Assembly: GCA_017557665.1 (NCBI GenBank)
Contig: JAFYYI010000039.1
Coordinates: 1 to 5,384 of the forward strand
DNA from: Muribaculaceae bacterium
GTDB lineage: Bacteria; Bacteroidota; Bacteroidia; Bacteroidales; Muribaculaceae
Direction of reading: 5' to 3'
Length of the DNA: 5,384 nt
Shown here: piece after piece, positions 1-5,384 of the stretch
How positions within the stretch are numbered: position 1 is the first letter of the stretch
How the letters are laid out: each line of letters starts with the position of its first letter
The notes under the pieces: generated by a model
What the model saw: only the letters and a program-made list of their open reading frames with translations
The model's database searches: none
Told to the model about the DNA's origin: nothing
Made by a program: the position numbers and the translations under genes

Positions 1-114
1 GCCATCTGGTTTGGTGAGCGCACCAATGCGATCGCCTACATCGGTTGTGTGCTGATTCTGGCCGGTGTCATCATGGCCGAGAAATTCAAGCGCAAGCCCG
101 TAACTAATCAATAA
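1..114 (+). CDS. C-terminal end of a DMT-superfamily (EamA-type) membrane transporter, partial
   Basis: This is an open frame from the window edge to the TAA at 112-114, giving 37 residues that start AIWFGERTNAIAYIGCVLIL. The pattern is a short FGE-R loop, then one hydrophobic helix (about residues 10-26) with small residues and glycines, then a basic tail (EKFKRKP). It matches the last transmembrane helix of EamA/RhaT-like drug/metabolite transporters, where a conserved '(L/F)GE' precedes a 'G..LIL.Gv' helix. The positively charged tail suggests a cytoplasmic C-terminus. The start and most of the protein lie outside the window, so the substrate cannot be inferred. Its last 11 bases overlap the 3' end of the convergent MATE gene, and no terminator hairpin is visible just after its stop. 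Family assignment rests on one helix and is moderately secure. Confidence 0.7.
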   Translation, partial: AIWFGERTNAIAYIGCVLILAGVIMAEKFKRKPVTNQ

Positions 115-1528
115 CGGTCTTCATCCAGCGCTTGGTGGAGAGCCACAGCAGATAGACTGTCCCGCGGAAGCACAACTCGATTGCCATAGCCATCCACACA
201 CCGTATAGCCCCATGCTCTTGACCATGATGGCCGACAGTCCCAATCTTACAATCCACATGCTAACCAGATTGATGCCGCAAGGTACAAGTGTGTATCCTG
301 CTCCCACAAACACGCCATAGCTGATAATTGAGGCAGCAAACAACGGCTCGGCCCACGATTCGACACGCAGGCATCGTGCACCCAGTTCCACAATCTCGGG
401 GACGGGCGACATAAAGCTCATCAATTCGGTCGCAAACACATACATTAATATAGCCAGTACTCCCATGATGACCATGCCGGACAAGACGGTTATCCACGCG
501 AAGCTGCGTGTTAGCTGCTGACGTCGTGCGCCCAGGCTTTGCCCGATGAGCGTGGTAGAGGCATCGGCTATGCCATAGCCCGACATATAGCACAGGCTCT
601 CGGCAGTAATGCCGAATGAGTTGGCTGCAATTGCAATGCTGCCCAGCGGAGCGACAATGCCCGTAATAACAATTAACGCGCTGCACATCATGATGTGTTG
701 CAATCCCATGGGGGAGGAGATTTTGATGGCATTCAAGAATGTCGGCCATTGTGGCCTGAATGAGCCTTTGTCAAGCGTGAGCCGTAAGTCAGTGGAACGG
801 AATACTAGATAATACATCAAAGGCAAGGAAATCACTAGACCGGCGCTGGCAGTGCCCAGTGCAGCTCCCATCACGCCCAGCCCCGCACCAGGCATCGTCA
901 TGGTGTGCCCCAACAGGGTGATTTCCCGTGTGGGGAAAATCAGGAAGAAATTGAAAATCACATCCAGAATGCACATCAAGATGTTGAGCATGCTGGGAAT
1001 GCGCATGTTACCACTGCTGCGAAGCATGGAACTCGCCACAATGTCCAGCATGAAAAACGGCACAAACAGCATAAAAGTGCCAAAGTAGATGGTGGCATTT
1101 GGTCGTATTTGCGGTGCGGCGCCCAGCCAAACGGGCAAGTGCCTGCATATTACCAGTCCAAAGCCTGCCAGCAACAAGCTGAAGAGCACGCATACCACAA
1201 TTCCTTGACGGACCATCTGCCGCGCATCGGCATTGCGTTTGGCGCCCAGCAGATGAGCCGTCTGCACGGCATAGCCTGCGGCAAATGCGCTCAACACTCC
1301 CTCAAATAACCAGGATGTGGAACCCATGAGTCCGACCGAGGCCGAGTCATTGGCGCCCAATTGCCCCACCATAGCCGCATCGATGAATTGCATCACCATC
1401 GCCGACGCATTGGCCAGGATAGCAGGAAGGCTCAACTGGAAAGTGAGTCGCAGCTGTTGGGTGAAGGACATCGGTTGCCCTTCACGTATGAGTTGCAGCA
1501 GTGAGTCTTTGCTGGTTTGCGTTGCCAT
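104..1528 (-). CDS. MATE family efflux transporter (multidrug/Na+ or H+ antiporter type)
   Basis: This 474-residue protein has the family's usual length and about twelve hydrophobic segments, roughly at residues 31-53, 66-92, 107-129, 146-168, 178-198, 215-243, 272-295, 296-330, 343-365, 390-412, 415-436 and 440-463. The TM1 signature FIDAAMVGQLG (48-58) carries Asp50, which corresponds to the conserved TM1 aspartate used for cation coupling in NorM/DinF-type transporters. The two-fold internal repeat of MATE proteins is visible: LLGAKRNA (93-100) in the first half and SLGARRQQ (331-338) in the second each follow a helix pair. The expected role is inner-membrane export of cationic or amphipathic compounds by antiport, but the substrate is unknown. 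The ATG at 1526-1528 fits the promoter element about 30 bp upstream; Met20 is a less likely alternative. No Shine-Dalgarno sequence is present. The gene ends inside the convergent EamA-type gene. Family confidence is high; the MATE subfamily (NorM-like or DinF-like) is not decided. Confidence 0.93.
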   Translation of the reverse strand: MATQTSKDSLLQLIREGQPMSFTQQLRLTFQLSLPAILANASAMVMQFIDAAMVGQLGANDSASVGLMGSTSWLFEGVLSAFAAGYAVQTAHLLGAKRNADARQMVRQGIVVCVLFSLLLAGFGLVICRHLPVWLGAAPQIRPNATIYFGTFMLFVPFFMLDIVASSMLRSSGNMRIPSMLNILMCILDVIFNFFLIFPTREITLLGHTMTMPGAGLGVMGAALGTASAGLVISLPLMYYLVFRSTDLRLTLDKGSFRPQWPTFLNAIKISSPMGLQHIMMCSALIVITGIVAPLGSIAIAANSFGITAESLCYMSGYGIADASTTLIGQSLGARRQQLTRSFAWITVLSGMVIMGVLAILMYVFATELMSFMSPVPEIVELGARCLRVESWAEPLFAASIISYGVFVGAGYTLVPCGINLVSMWIVRLGLSAIMVKSMGLYGVWMAMAIELCFRGTVYLLWLSTKRWMKTVID

Positions 1529-1556
1529 TGATGGGAGCTAATAATTCGTTTGTGTG

Positions 1557-1564
1557 CAAAAGTA
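1557..1564 (-). promoter_or_regulatory. Bacteroidetes-type -7 promoter element of the MATE gene
   Basis: The minus strand reads TACTTTTG here, an exact match to the Bacteroidetes sigma-ABfr -7 consensus TAnnTTTG. It lies about 30 bp upstream of the MATE ATG, which would give a short leader of about 20 nt. No convincing -33 TTTG is found about 19-21 bp further upstream, because that space is taken by the terminator hairpin of the preceding gene. Confidence is moderate, since the octamer is short but correctly placed and recurs before the other complete genes. Confidence 0.6.
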
Positions 1565-1567
1565 CAC

Positions 1568-1609
1568 AAAAAAGAAATCCCGCCATCATTGATGACAGGA
1601 CTTCTTTTT
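1568..1609 (-). terminator. Strong rho-independent terminator of the ompA-like gene
   Basis: The arms 1569-1588 and 1590-1609 form a 20-bp inverted repeat (effective loop 3-5 nt), and the minus-strand transcript carries a six-U run at 1573-1568. The three positions that mismatch on the plus strand (1577/1601, 1581/1597, 1583/1595) are all A-C there, so they become G-U wobbles in the minus-strand RNA. The hairpin is therefore fully paired only in that direction. It begins about 17 bp after the OmpA stop codon. The A-rich left side could weakly serve the plus strand, but no plus-strand gene ends here. Confidence 0.9.
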
Positions 1610-1626
1610 AAATTCCATGCAATTGA

Positions 1627-2883
1627 TTACTTGCGGTGGATGGTCACAGCACGGTCAAGCGATGCGCACTTGGGACCATAGTTGGTCAGCTCACCGTTGT
1701 TGATCTCGGTCTCGAGGCGGCTCTCAGCCACACCCTTCTTCACGAGCTCATCCTTCACGGTGGCTACACGACCCTTACGCAGGCGTACGTTGATCTTGTC
1801 ATTACCCGTGTAGTTGTCGGCCCATCCGGTAAGCAGGTAATTGCGGTTCTCGTTCTTCATCACCTCAGCAACAGCATCAACTACGTTGCGCTGAACGCCC
1901 AGCACATCGGTGCGGTTGATGGGGAAGTAGATGGTAGCCAAGGGAACCTCGCCCGACTCAGCCAACTTGTTAGCGGGAGCTTCTTTCTTCTCGAGGCACT
2001 TGCGCAGCTGATCCTCAAGGTCGGCAATCTTGCGGTTGGCATCAGCCAGGTTGGCTGCCAGGGCATCACCCTCGGCATCGGTATATTTCCACTCGGGGCA
2101 GATGGCAGTAACGGGAGCGTTCCACTCGCTCTTGCCCAGCTTGTAGCTCATACCGATCATCACACTGGGATACTCGTTCCAAGTGCGATAACCCATACCG
2201 GCACCGTCGGCGTGCTCCTGCAGGAAATCGAAACGGAGGTCAAGCAGGAGGTCGAACTTCTTGGTGATCGCGAAGCTGTTGAGCAGACCTGCATGGATGC
2301 TGTAGTTACGGCTGTGATCGGGGTCGTCGTTTGCACCGTATTTCCAGGGACCGTCAGAAACAGGACGGGCACCGTCACGGGCATATACCCAGTTAGCGTC
2401 AGCACCGATGTAGAAAATAGCGTTATAGAAACGGTAGGGCTTGTAGCCGCACAGCCAGTTAGATACATTGAACAGAACGTCACCAGTCACACCAGCGTCG
2501 TTGAAGTGGGTGGGAGCATAACGGCCATTCTTGTACATCTCGGGCCAGTTGCGGTAACCAAGGGCGGCATAGTTGCCAGTCCAGGTTGCACCCTTGAGCT
2601 GCTCGAAGTCACCACCAAAACGCAAACCCAACAGCGGTGAGAACCACTTACCGATGTGCAGGTTGACTTTGGCGCCAATACGCTTGCCAAAAGGAGCATT
2701 GGCATCATAGGGCGACATGAAAATGCCGACACCGCCTTCAGCGTCAATAAACCAGTTGTCCCTCATGCGGTTGAACAGGTAGCCCTGACTTGGATCTTCT
2801 ACATAGGTTACCTCTTGAGCGCTGACACAATCAGGTGCCAGAAATGCGACGCACAAAAGAACAAACAATGCAATCTTTTTCAT
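1627..2883 (-). CDS. OmpA family outer-membrane protein (N-terminal barrel, coiled coil, peptidoglycan-binding C-terminus)
   Basis: This 418-residue protein begins with a clear Sec signal peptide: MKK, a hydrophobic core, and a predicted signal peptidase I cut after VSA at residue 22. Cys19 is not in a lipobox, so it is not a lipoprotein. Residues about 40-250 alternate hydrophobic and polar stretches rich in aromatics and glycine (for example 'FIDAEGGVGIF' and 'VMIGMSYKLG'), as expected for a small outer-membrane beta-barrel. Residues about 268-300 form a charged heptad-like segment (ANLADANRKIADLEDQLRKC), probably a periplasmic coiled-coil spacer. Residues about 312-418 form an OmpA-like domain: ATIYFPINRTDV, then GWAD with Asp356, then NVRLRKGRVATV with Arg372. 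This Asp/Arg pair matches the diaminopimelate-binding residues of E. coli OmpA (Asp271, Arg286). The inferred role is anchoring the outer membrane to peptidoglycan, possibly also as a slow porin. Porphyromonas Pgm6/7 (Omp40/41) are known relatives in architecture. It is monocistronic, and the AT-rich, SD-less leader fits high expression. Confidence 0.93.
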   Translation of the reverse strand: MKKIALFVLLCVAFLAPDCVSAQEVTYVEDPSQGYLFNRMRDNWFIDAEGGVGIFMSPYDANAPFGKRIGAKVNLHIGKWFSPLLGLRFGGDFEQLKGATWTGNYAALGYRNWPEMYKNGRYAPTHFNDAGVTGDVLFNVSNWLCGYKPYRFYNAIFYIGADANWVYARDGARPVSDGPWKYGANDDPDHSRNYSIHAGLLNSFAITKKFDLLLDLRFDFLQEHADGAGMGYRTWNEYPSVMIGMSYKLGKSEWNAPVTAICPEWKYTDAEGDALAANLADANRKIADLEDQLRKCLEKKEAPANKLAESGEVPLATIYFPINRTDVLGVQRNVVDAVAEVMKNENRNYLLTGWADNYTGNDKINVRLRKGRVATVKDELVKKGVAESRLETEINNGELTNYGPKCASLDRAVTIHRK

Positions 2884-2938
2884 AATCTTTGTTTTAGTTT
2901 ATTTGTTGTGTTATTGTTATTTATGTCTAATCTTGTGT

Positions 2939-2970
2939 CCAGCTAAGCTGGTAAACCGACCTTACTGGTC
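2939..2970 (-). promoter_or_regulatory. Two tandem hairpins in the 5' leader of the ompA-like gene
   Basis: In the minus-strand transcript two small inverted repeats follow each other. The first is GACC-AGTAA-GGTC at 2970-2958. The second is CCAGC-TTA-GCTGG, a perfect 5-bp stem, at 2951-2939. Both lie between the predicted start of transcription (about 2977) and a 55-nt A/U-rich unstructured stretch leading to the ATG. Hairpins near the 5' end of abundant outer-membrane protein mRNAs can protect against decay; that role is inference here. The stems are short, so chance cannot be excluded. Confidence 0.4.
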
Positions 2971-2983
2971 CTGTTCTATCCTG

Positions 2984-2991
2984 CAAAAGTA
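2984..2991 (-). promoter_or_regulatory. Bacteroidetes-type -7 promoter element of the ompA-like gene
   Basis: The minus strand reads TACTTTTG, matching TAnnTTTG exactly, about 100 bp upstream of the ATG. The predicted leader is about 90 nt, long for this window. The upstream -33 position holds a T-run rather than a clear TTTG. The ten bases TACTTTTGCA are identical to the MATE promoter element. The final bases before the ATG (ACAAAGATT) contain no Shine-Dalgarno sequence and are A-rich, as is usual for highly translated Bacteroidetes genes. Confidence 0.65.
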
Positions 2992-3008
2992 AGATTTATT
3001 TTGCTCCT

Positions 3009-3034
3009 AAAAAACTTTTTGCGGAAAAATTTTA
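3009..3034 (-). terminator. Possible weak AT-rich terminator after transketolase
   Basis: About 20 bp after the transketolase stop, the minus strand can fold AAAATTTTT-CCGC-AAAAAGTTTT, a nine-pair stem with one bulged G, followed by more T. Apart from the CCGC loop it is all A-T pairs, so it would be a poor intrinsic terminator. It overlaps the expected -33 region of the ompA promoter and may simply be AT-rich promoter DNA. No better terminator exists between the two genes. Confidence 0.3.
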
Positions 3035-3052
3035 CAAAATGTCAATAAAATA

Positions 3053-5077
3053 TCAAATCACACTCATTATCCTCTGGGCGACTTGTTCGGGTGTGAAGCC
3101 GAATTTCTCGTCAAGCACTTTGTAGGGTGCAGAGGCACCAAAGTGGTCCAGACCGAAGATGATACCCGACGGAACAACACGTCGTAACGTGCTGGGCAGT
3201 CCGGATGTGAGGCCAAATGCAGGCACATCAGCGGGAATGACGGCATTGCGGTATTCTGCGTCCTGATTCAGGAACAGACCGATTGAAGGAACAGACACGA
3301 CTTGGGCCTTGATGCCCTGCTGGCCAATAATCTCGGCAGCACCTACCAGCGTGGCCACCTCCGAGCCGTTACCAACGAGGATGATATCGGGTTTTTCCTG
3401 CTTGATGACGATGTACCCGCCACGTTCAGCACCCAAGGCGTCGGCATAGCGGTTGCCCGATGCACTGGGCAGATCGTCAATATTCTGGCGTGACAGGATA
3501 AGGGCGGTGGGGGTGAGGTTGTTCTCCATAGCCATTTTCCAAGCCACCGAGGTCTCAGCGGCATCAGCGGGACGCAGCACCAGCATGCTGTTACGACCAT
3601 GGTGGTTCTGCAATTCTTCCATCAGTCGGATTTGAGCCTCTTGCTCAACGGGTTCATGGGTGGGGCCGTCTTCGCCTACACGGAAGGCGTCGTGGGTCCA
3701 GATAAACTTCACGGGAAGCTCCATCAAGGCCGACAGGCGCGCAGCGGGCTTGATGTAGTCGCTGAAGACAAAGAACGTGCCGCAAGCGGCAATCACGCCG
3801 CCATGCAATGCGATGCCATTGATAATCGCAGCCATGGCGAGCTCCGATACGCCAGCATGCAAGAATGCCCCTTTGAAATCATGTGTAGTGAAGGCTCCGC
3901 GCACCTTGAGGAAAGCATCGGTCTTGTCGCTGTTGGCCAGGTCTGCCGAAGACACGATCATGTTCTCCACTTGCTCGGCAAGAGCAGCCAATACATTGGC
4001 TGAAGCAGCGCGTGTGGCGATACCGGGTTTGTGGGCAATGGCGGCATAGTCCACATTGGGCACCTTGCCGTTGATGAAGTCTTGAAGTTTTCGCATGGCT
4101 TCGGGATTCTGCTCAGCCCAGGTGTTGATGTCACGTTTGCGCTGTGCAACGAGCTCGCGCTGGGCATTAGCGCGCTGGGCATAAAGTTCAGCCACCTCGG
4201 GGAATACAATCCACGGGTTCTCGGGATTTCCGCCCAAATGCTCGATGGTTTTGCCGTAGTCGGCGCCCGATTTGCTCAGCGGGTTGCCGTGTGTGCTGCA
4301 CTTGCCCTCAAAATTCTCTCCATCGGCAGTGACGGCGCCACGGCCCATGATGGTTCTACCAATGATGATGGTGGGACGTTCTTTCTCAACAAGGGCTTTG
4401 TCCAGAGCGTCGGCGAGTGCAATCGGATCGGTGCCGTCACACTCGATGACGTTCCAATTCCACGCGCGGTATTTCATTGCAGTATCCTCATTGCTGACAG
4501 CGTCACAGTCTGTCGATAGCTGAACCGTGTTGCTGTCATAGAACATAATCAGATTGTTCAGCCCCAGATAACCGGCAATGCGGGCAGACTCCTGCGAGAT
4601 ACCTTCCTGAACGCCTCCATCGCTGATGAAAGCATAAGTCTTGTGAGCAAACACCTCACTATAATGGGTAGCGATGAAACGTTCTGCAATAGCACATCCC
4701 ACGGCCATCACATGCCCTTGGCCCAGGGGACCGCTGGTGTTCTCCACACCGTGTTCGACATCCAGCTCGGGGTGACCTGGTGTAATGCTGCCCCACGAAC
4801 GGAAGGCTTTCAGGTCATCGGTGGTAAAACGACCAGCCAGGTGCAGCACGCTGTAGAGCATGGGTGACATGTGGCCGGGATCCAAGAAGAAACGGTCACG
4901 GGCAAACCACGTGGGATTGTCAGGATCGGTAACGAGATACTTGGAAAACAGCACGTTGACAAAGTCGGCACCGCCCATAGCGCCGCCAGGGTGTCCAGAT
5001 TTAGCTTGTTCAACCATCGAGGCTGCAAGGATGCGGATGTTGTCTGCCGCACGAGTCATCAGTTTGGAGTCTATCAT
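3053..5077 (-). CDS. tkt: Transketolase (EC 2.2.1.1), thiamine-diphosphate dependent
   Basis: This cytoplasmic enzyme of the non-oxidative pentose phosphate pathway moves two-carbon ketol units between sugar phosphates (xylulose-5-P to ribose-5-P or erythrose-4-P). At 674 residues it is full length, with the three expected domains: ThDP-binding (about 1-330), pyrimidine-binding (about 350-535) and C-terminal (about 545-674). Visible family residues, with E. coli TktA equivalents, include His29 in SGHPGG (His26), His69, GPLGQG 116-121, Asp153 and Asn183 as Mg2+ ligands (Asp155, Asn185), His263 in STHG (His261), catalytic Glu412 (Glu411), His462 in THD (His461), GEDGPTH 468-474 with His474 (His473), and Arg530 in LSRQN (Arg520). 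Two sites differ from E. coli: SDG replaces GDG (152-154), and GVSE replaces GVRE (409-412). I believe both are typical of Bacteroidota. The ATG at 5075-5077 puts the first helix in the usual place and has no Shine-Dalgarno. It has its own promoter and is separated by a terminator from the upstream permease. Confidence 0.97.
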   Translation of the reverse strand: MIDSKLMTRAADNIRILAASMVEQAKSGHPGGAMGGADFVNVLFSKYLVTDPDNPTWFARDRFFLDPGHMSPMLYSVLHLAGRFTTDDLKAFRSWGSITPGHPELDVEHGVENTSGPLGQGHVMAVGCAIAERFIATHYSEVFAHKTYAFISDGGVQEGISQESARIAGYLGLNNLIMFYDSNTVQLSTDCDAVSNEDTAMKYRAWNWNVIECDGTDPIALADALDKALVEKERPTIIIGRTIMGRGAVTADGENFEGKCSTHGNPLSKSGADYGKTIEHLGGNPENPWIVFPEVAELYAQRANAQRELVAQRKRDINTWAEQNPEAMRKLQDFINGKVPNVDYAAIAHKPGIATRAASANVLAALAEQVENMIVSSADLANSDKTDAFLKVRGAFTTHDFKGAFLHAGVSELAMAAIINGIALHGGVIAACGTFFVFSDYIKPAARLSALMELPVKFIWTHDAFRVGEDGPTHEPVEQEAQIRLMEELQNHHGRNSMLVLRPADAAETSVAWKMAMENNLTPTALILSRQNIDDLPSASGNRYADALGAERGGYIVIKQEKPDIILVGNGSEVATLVGAAEIIGQQGIKAQVVSVPSIGLFLNQDAEYRNAVIPADVPAFGLTSGLPSTLRRVVPSGIIFGLDHFGASAPYKVLDEKFGFTPEQVAQRIMSVI

Positions 5078-5108
5078 AATTCAAAGAGTTTAAATGCTTT
5101 TAGAACTA

Positions 5109-5116
5109 CAAAAATA
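5109..5116 (-). promoter_or_regulatory. Bacteroidetes-type -7 promoter element of transketolase
   Basis: The minus strand reads TATTTTTG, matching TAnnTTTG, about 30 bp upstream of the tkt ATG and downstream of the permease terminator. This predicts a short leader of about 25 nt. The -33 region is T-rich without a clear TTTG. The surrounding DNA is strongly AT-rich, so a chance match is possible, but position and spacing are right. Confidence 0.6.
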
Positions 5117-5160
5117 GACTAAAATCCTTAAAAACGGAAATAAAACATTTGTTTTTTATC

Positions 5161-5206
5161 AACAAATAAAGAATTAGTGGCTGAGCCAATGGGCCCAACC
5201 ACTAAT
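5161..5206 (-). terminator. Rho-independent terminator of the upstream sugar permease
   Basis: The arms 5173-5187 and 5192-5206 form a 15-bp stem with a CATT loop in the minus-strand RNA. A U-rich tail follows (TCTTTATTTGTT, 5172-5161). Two positions pair only as wobbles in the minus-strand RNA (one G-U, one U-G) and are A-C mismatches on the plus strand, so the structure is directional. It starts 27 bp after the permease stop codon and uncouples that gene from transketolase. Confidence 0.88.
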
Positions 5207-5216
5207 AGGCGTTTGA

Positions 5217-5230
5217 TTATCAACTGATAA
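5217..5230. other. 14-bp palindrome between the permease stop codon and its terminator
   Basis: TTATCA-AC-TGATAA is a perfect 6-bp inverted repeat with a 2-bp spacer, lying 3 bp past the permease stop. Its spacer is too small for a good RNA hairpin. As a DNA palindrome it could bind a dimeric protein, but its place after a gene and before a terminator makes that unlikely. It is recorded as a visible symmetry only. Confidence 0.25.
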
Positions 5231-5233
5231 CGA

Positions 5234-5384
5234 TTACTTCTCGACCTTGGCGGGCTTGCTGCCGATAAGGGCATAGAATAACATGTAGGCCAGCATGGCA
5301 ACAACCAGCCAATAGCTCTGGATGTGGCCCACTTTCTCGGCCATGAGGTTTTGGATGAGCGGCATCACGCCACCACCGACAACC
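5234..5384 (-). CDS. C-terminal end of an MFS sugar permease (fucose/glucose-galactose type), partial
   Basis: The last 49 codons, reading into the window edge and ending with TAA at 5236-5234, begin VVGGGVMPLIQNLMAEKVGH and continue with the helix SYWLVVAMLAYMLFYALIG and a basic tail. The run 'GG(A/G)(V/I)MPL(I/L)Q..(M/I)A(D/E)KVG' followed by 'SYW.....LAY.LFYAL' is the typical end of FHS-family symporters (FucP, GluP), which carry fucose, glucose/galactose or similar sugars with H+ across the inner membrane. The last helices (about 1-14 partial and 23-41) and the cytoplasmic tail are visible. The exact sugar cannot be read from this fragment. A strong terminator follows, so it is not co-transcribed with transketolase in any obvious way, although a link through sugar metabolism is plausible. 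Confidence 0.85.
   Translation of the reverse strand, partial: VVGGGVMPLIQNLMAEKVGHIQSYWLVVAMLAYMLFYALIGSKPAKVEK

Noticed and set aside
115..150. Possible terminator hairpin for the EamA-type gene around CCAGCGCTTGG
   Set aside because: Only three to four pairs form and no T-run follows on the plus strand.
261..749. A 162-codon minus-strand frame overlapping the MATE gene in another frame
   Set aside because: The composition is Cys/His/Arg-rich and it sits within a full-length, well-matched MATE coding region. It is not a frameshifted piece, because the MATE frame is intact.
905..1309. A 134-codon plus-strand open frame inside the MATE gene
   Set aside because: The product is rich in His, Gln and Cys with no hydrophobic core or known motif, typical of a shadow frame opposite a membrane protein.
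1636..2640. A 334-codon open frame on the plus strand, antisense to the OmpA-like gene
   Set aside because: It is long, but it lies entirely within the strongly supported OmpA gene and its product is a low-complexity mix of V, G, T and L with no recognisable domain. Its openness follows from the codon choice of the real gene. No promoter of the local type was noticed before it.
2884..3052. A small gene or sRNA in the gap between the OmpA-like gene and transketolase
   Set aside because: The gap is AT-rich and fully accounted for by the ompA promoter, its leader and a weak hairpin. I see no open frame with its own start signals.
4031..4519. A 162-codon plus-strand frame opposite transketolase
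   Set aside because: It is opposite a fully conserved enzyme sequence, with no upstream signals and no family resemblance.
1..5384. An undescribed defence, mobile or biosynthetic system
   Set aside because: All coding sequence is explained by five recognisable families with intact frames. There are no transposase, integrase, repeat array or unknown-gene stretches.

Overview
The window looks like ordinary Bacteroidales chromosome. The gut-associated Prevotellaceae/Muribaculaceae type is my guess, and the family assignment is uncertain. Three things point to this phylum. Each complete gene has a Bacteroidetes-type -7 promoter element (TAnnTTTG). None of the three visible start codons has a Shine-Dalgarno sequence. 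The transketolase and OmpA-like proteins have Bacteroidota-style sequences, for example SDG instead of GDG in the transketolase cofactor loop.

Layout, left to right. Positions 1-114 (+) are the last 37 codons of a DMT/EamA-type membrane transporter. It meets tail to tail, with an 11-bp overlap, a complete MATE-family efflux transporter on the minus strand (104-1528). The next minus-strand gene is a secreted OmpA-family outer-membrane protein (1627-2883). It has its own promoter, a leader of about 90 nt with two small hairpins, and a strong hairpin terminator whose U-run lies almost against the MATE promoter. Further right is a full-length transketolase (3053-5077, minus) with its own promoter. 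The right edge holds the last 49 codons of a sugar permease of the fucose/glucose-galactose MFS type (5234-5384, minus), followed by a strong terminator.

The four minus-strand genes therefore point the same way but appear to be separate transcription units. A -7 element precedes each complete gene. Clear terminators follow the permease and the OmpA gene, and only a weak AT-rich candidate follows the transketolase. Functionally the region combines carbohydrate uptake and the non-oxidative pentose phosphate pathway (permease, transketolase) with cell-envelope functions (OmpA-like anchor, MATE exporter, EamA transporter). Nothing ties them into one specialised pathway.

No RNA genes, mobile elements, CRISPR arrays, prophage or attachment sites are visible, and no intergenic gap exceeds 170 bp. 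I found no evidence for a novel system. The points worth a second look are regulatory (wobble-paired terminators, terminator/promoter abutment, the ompA leader, a 10-mer shared by two promoters) and small protein variations in otherwise well-known families.
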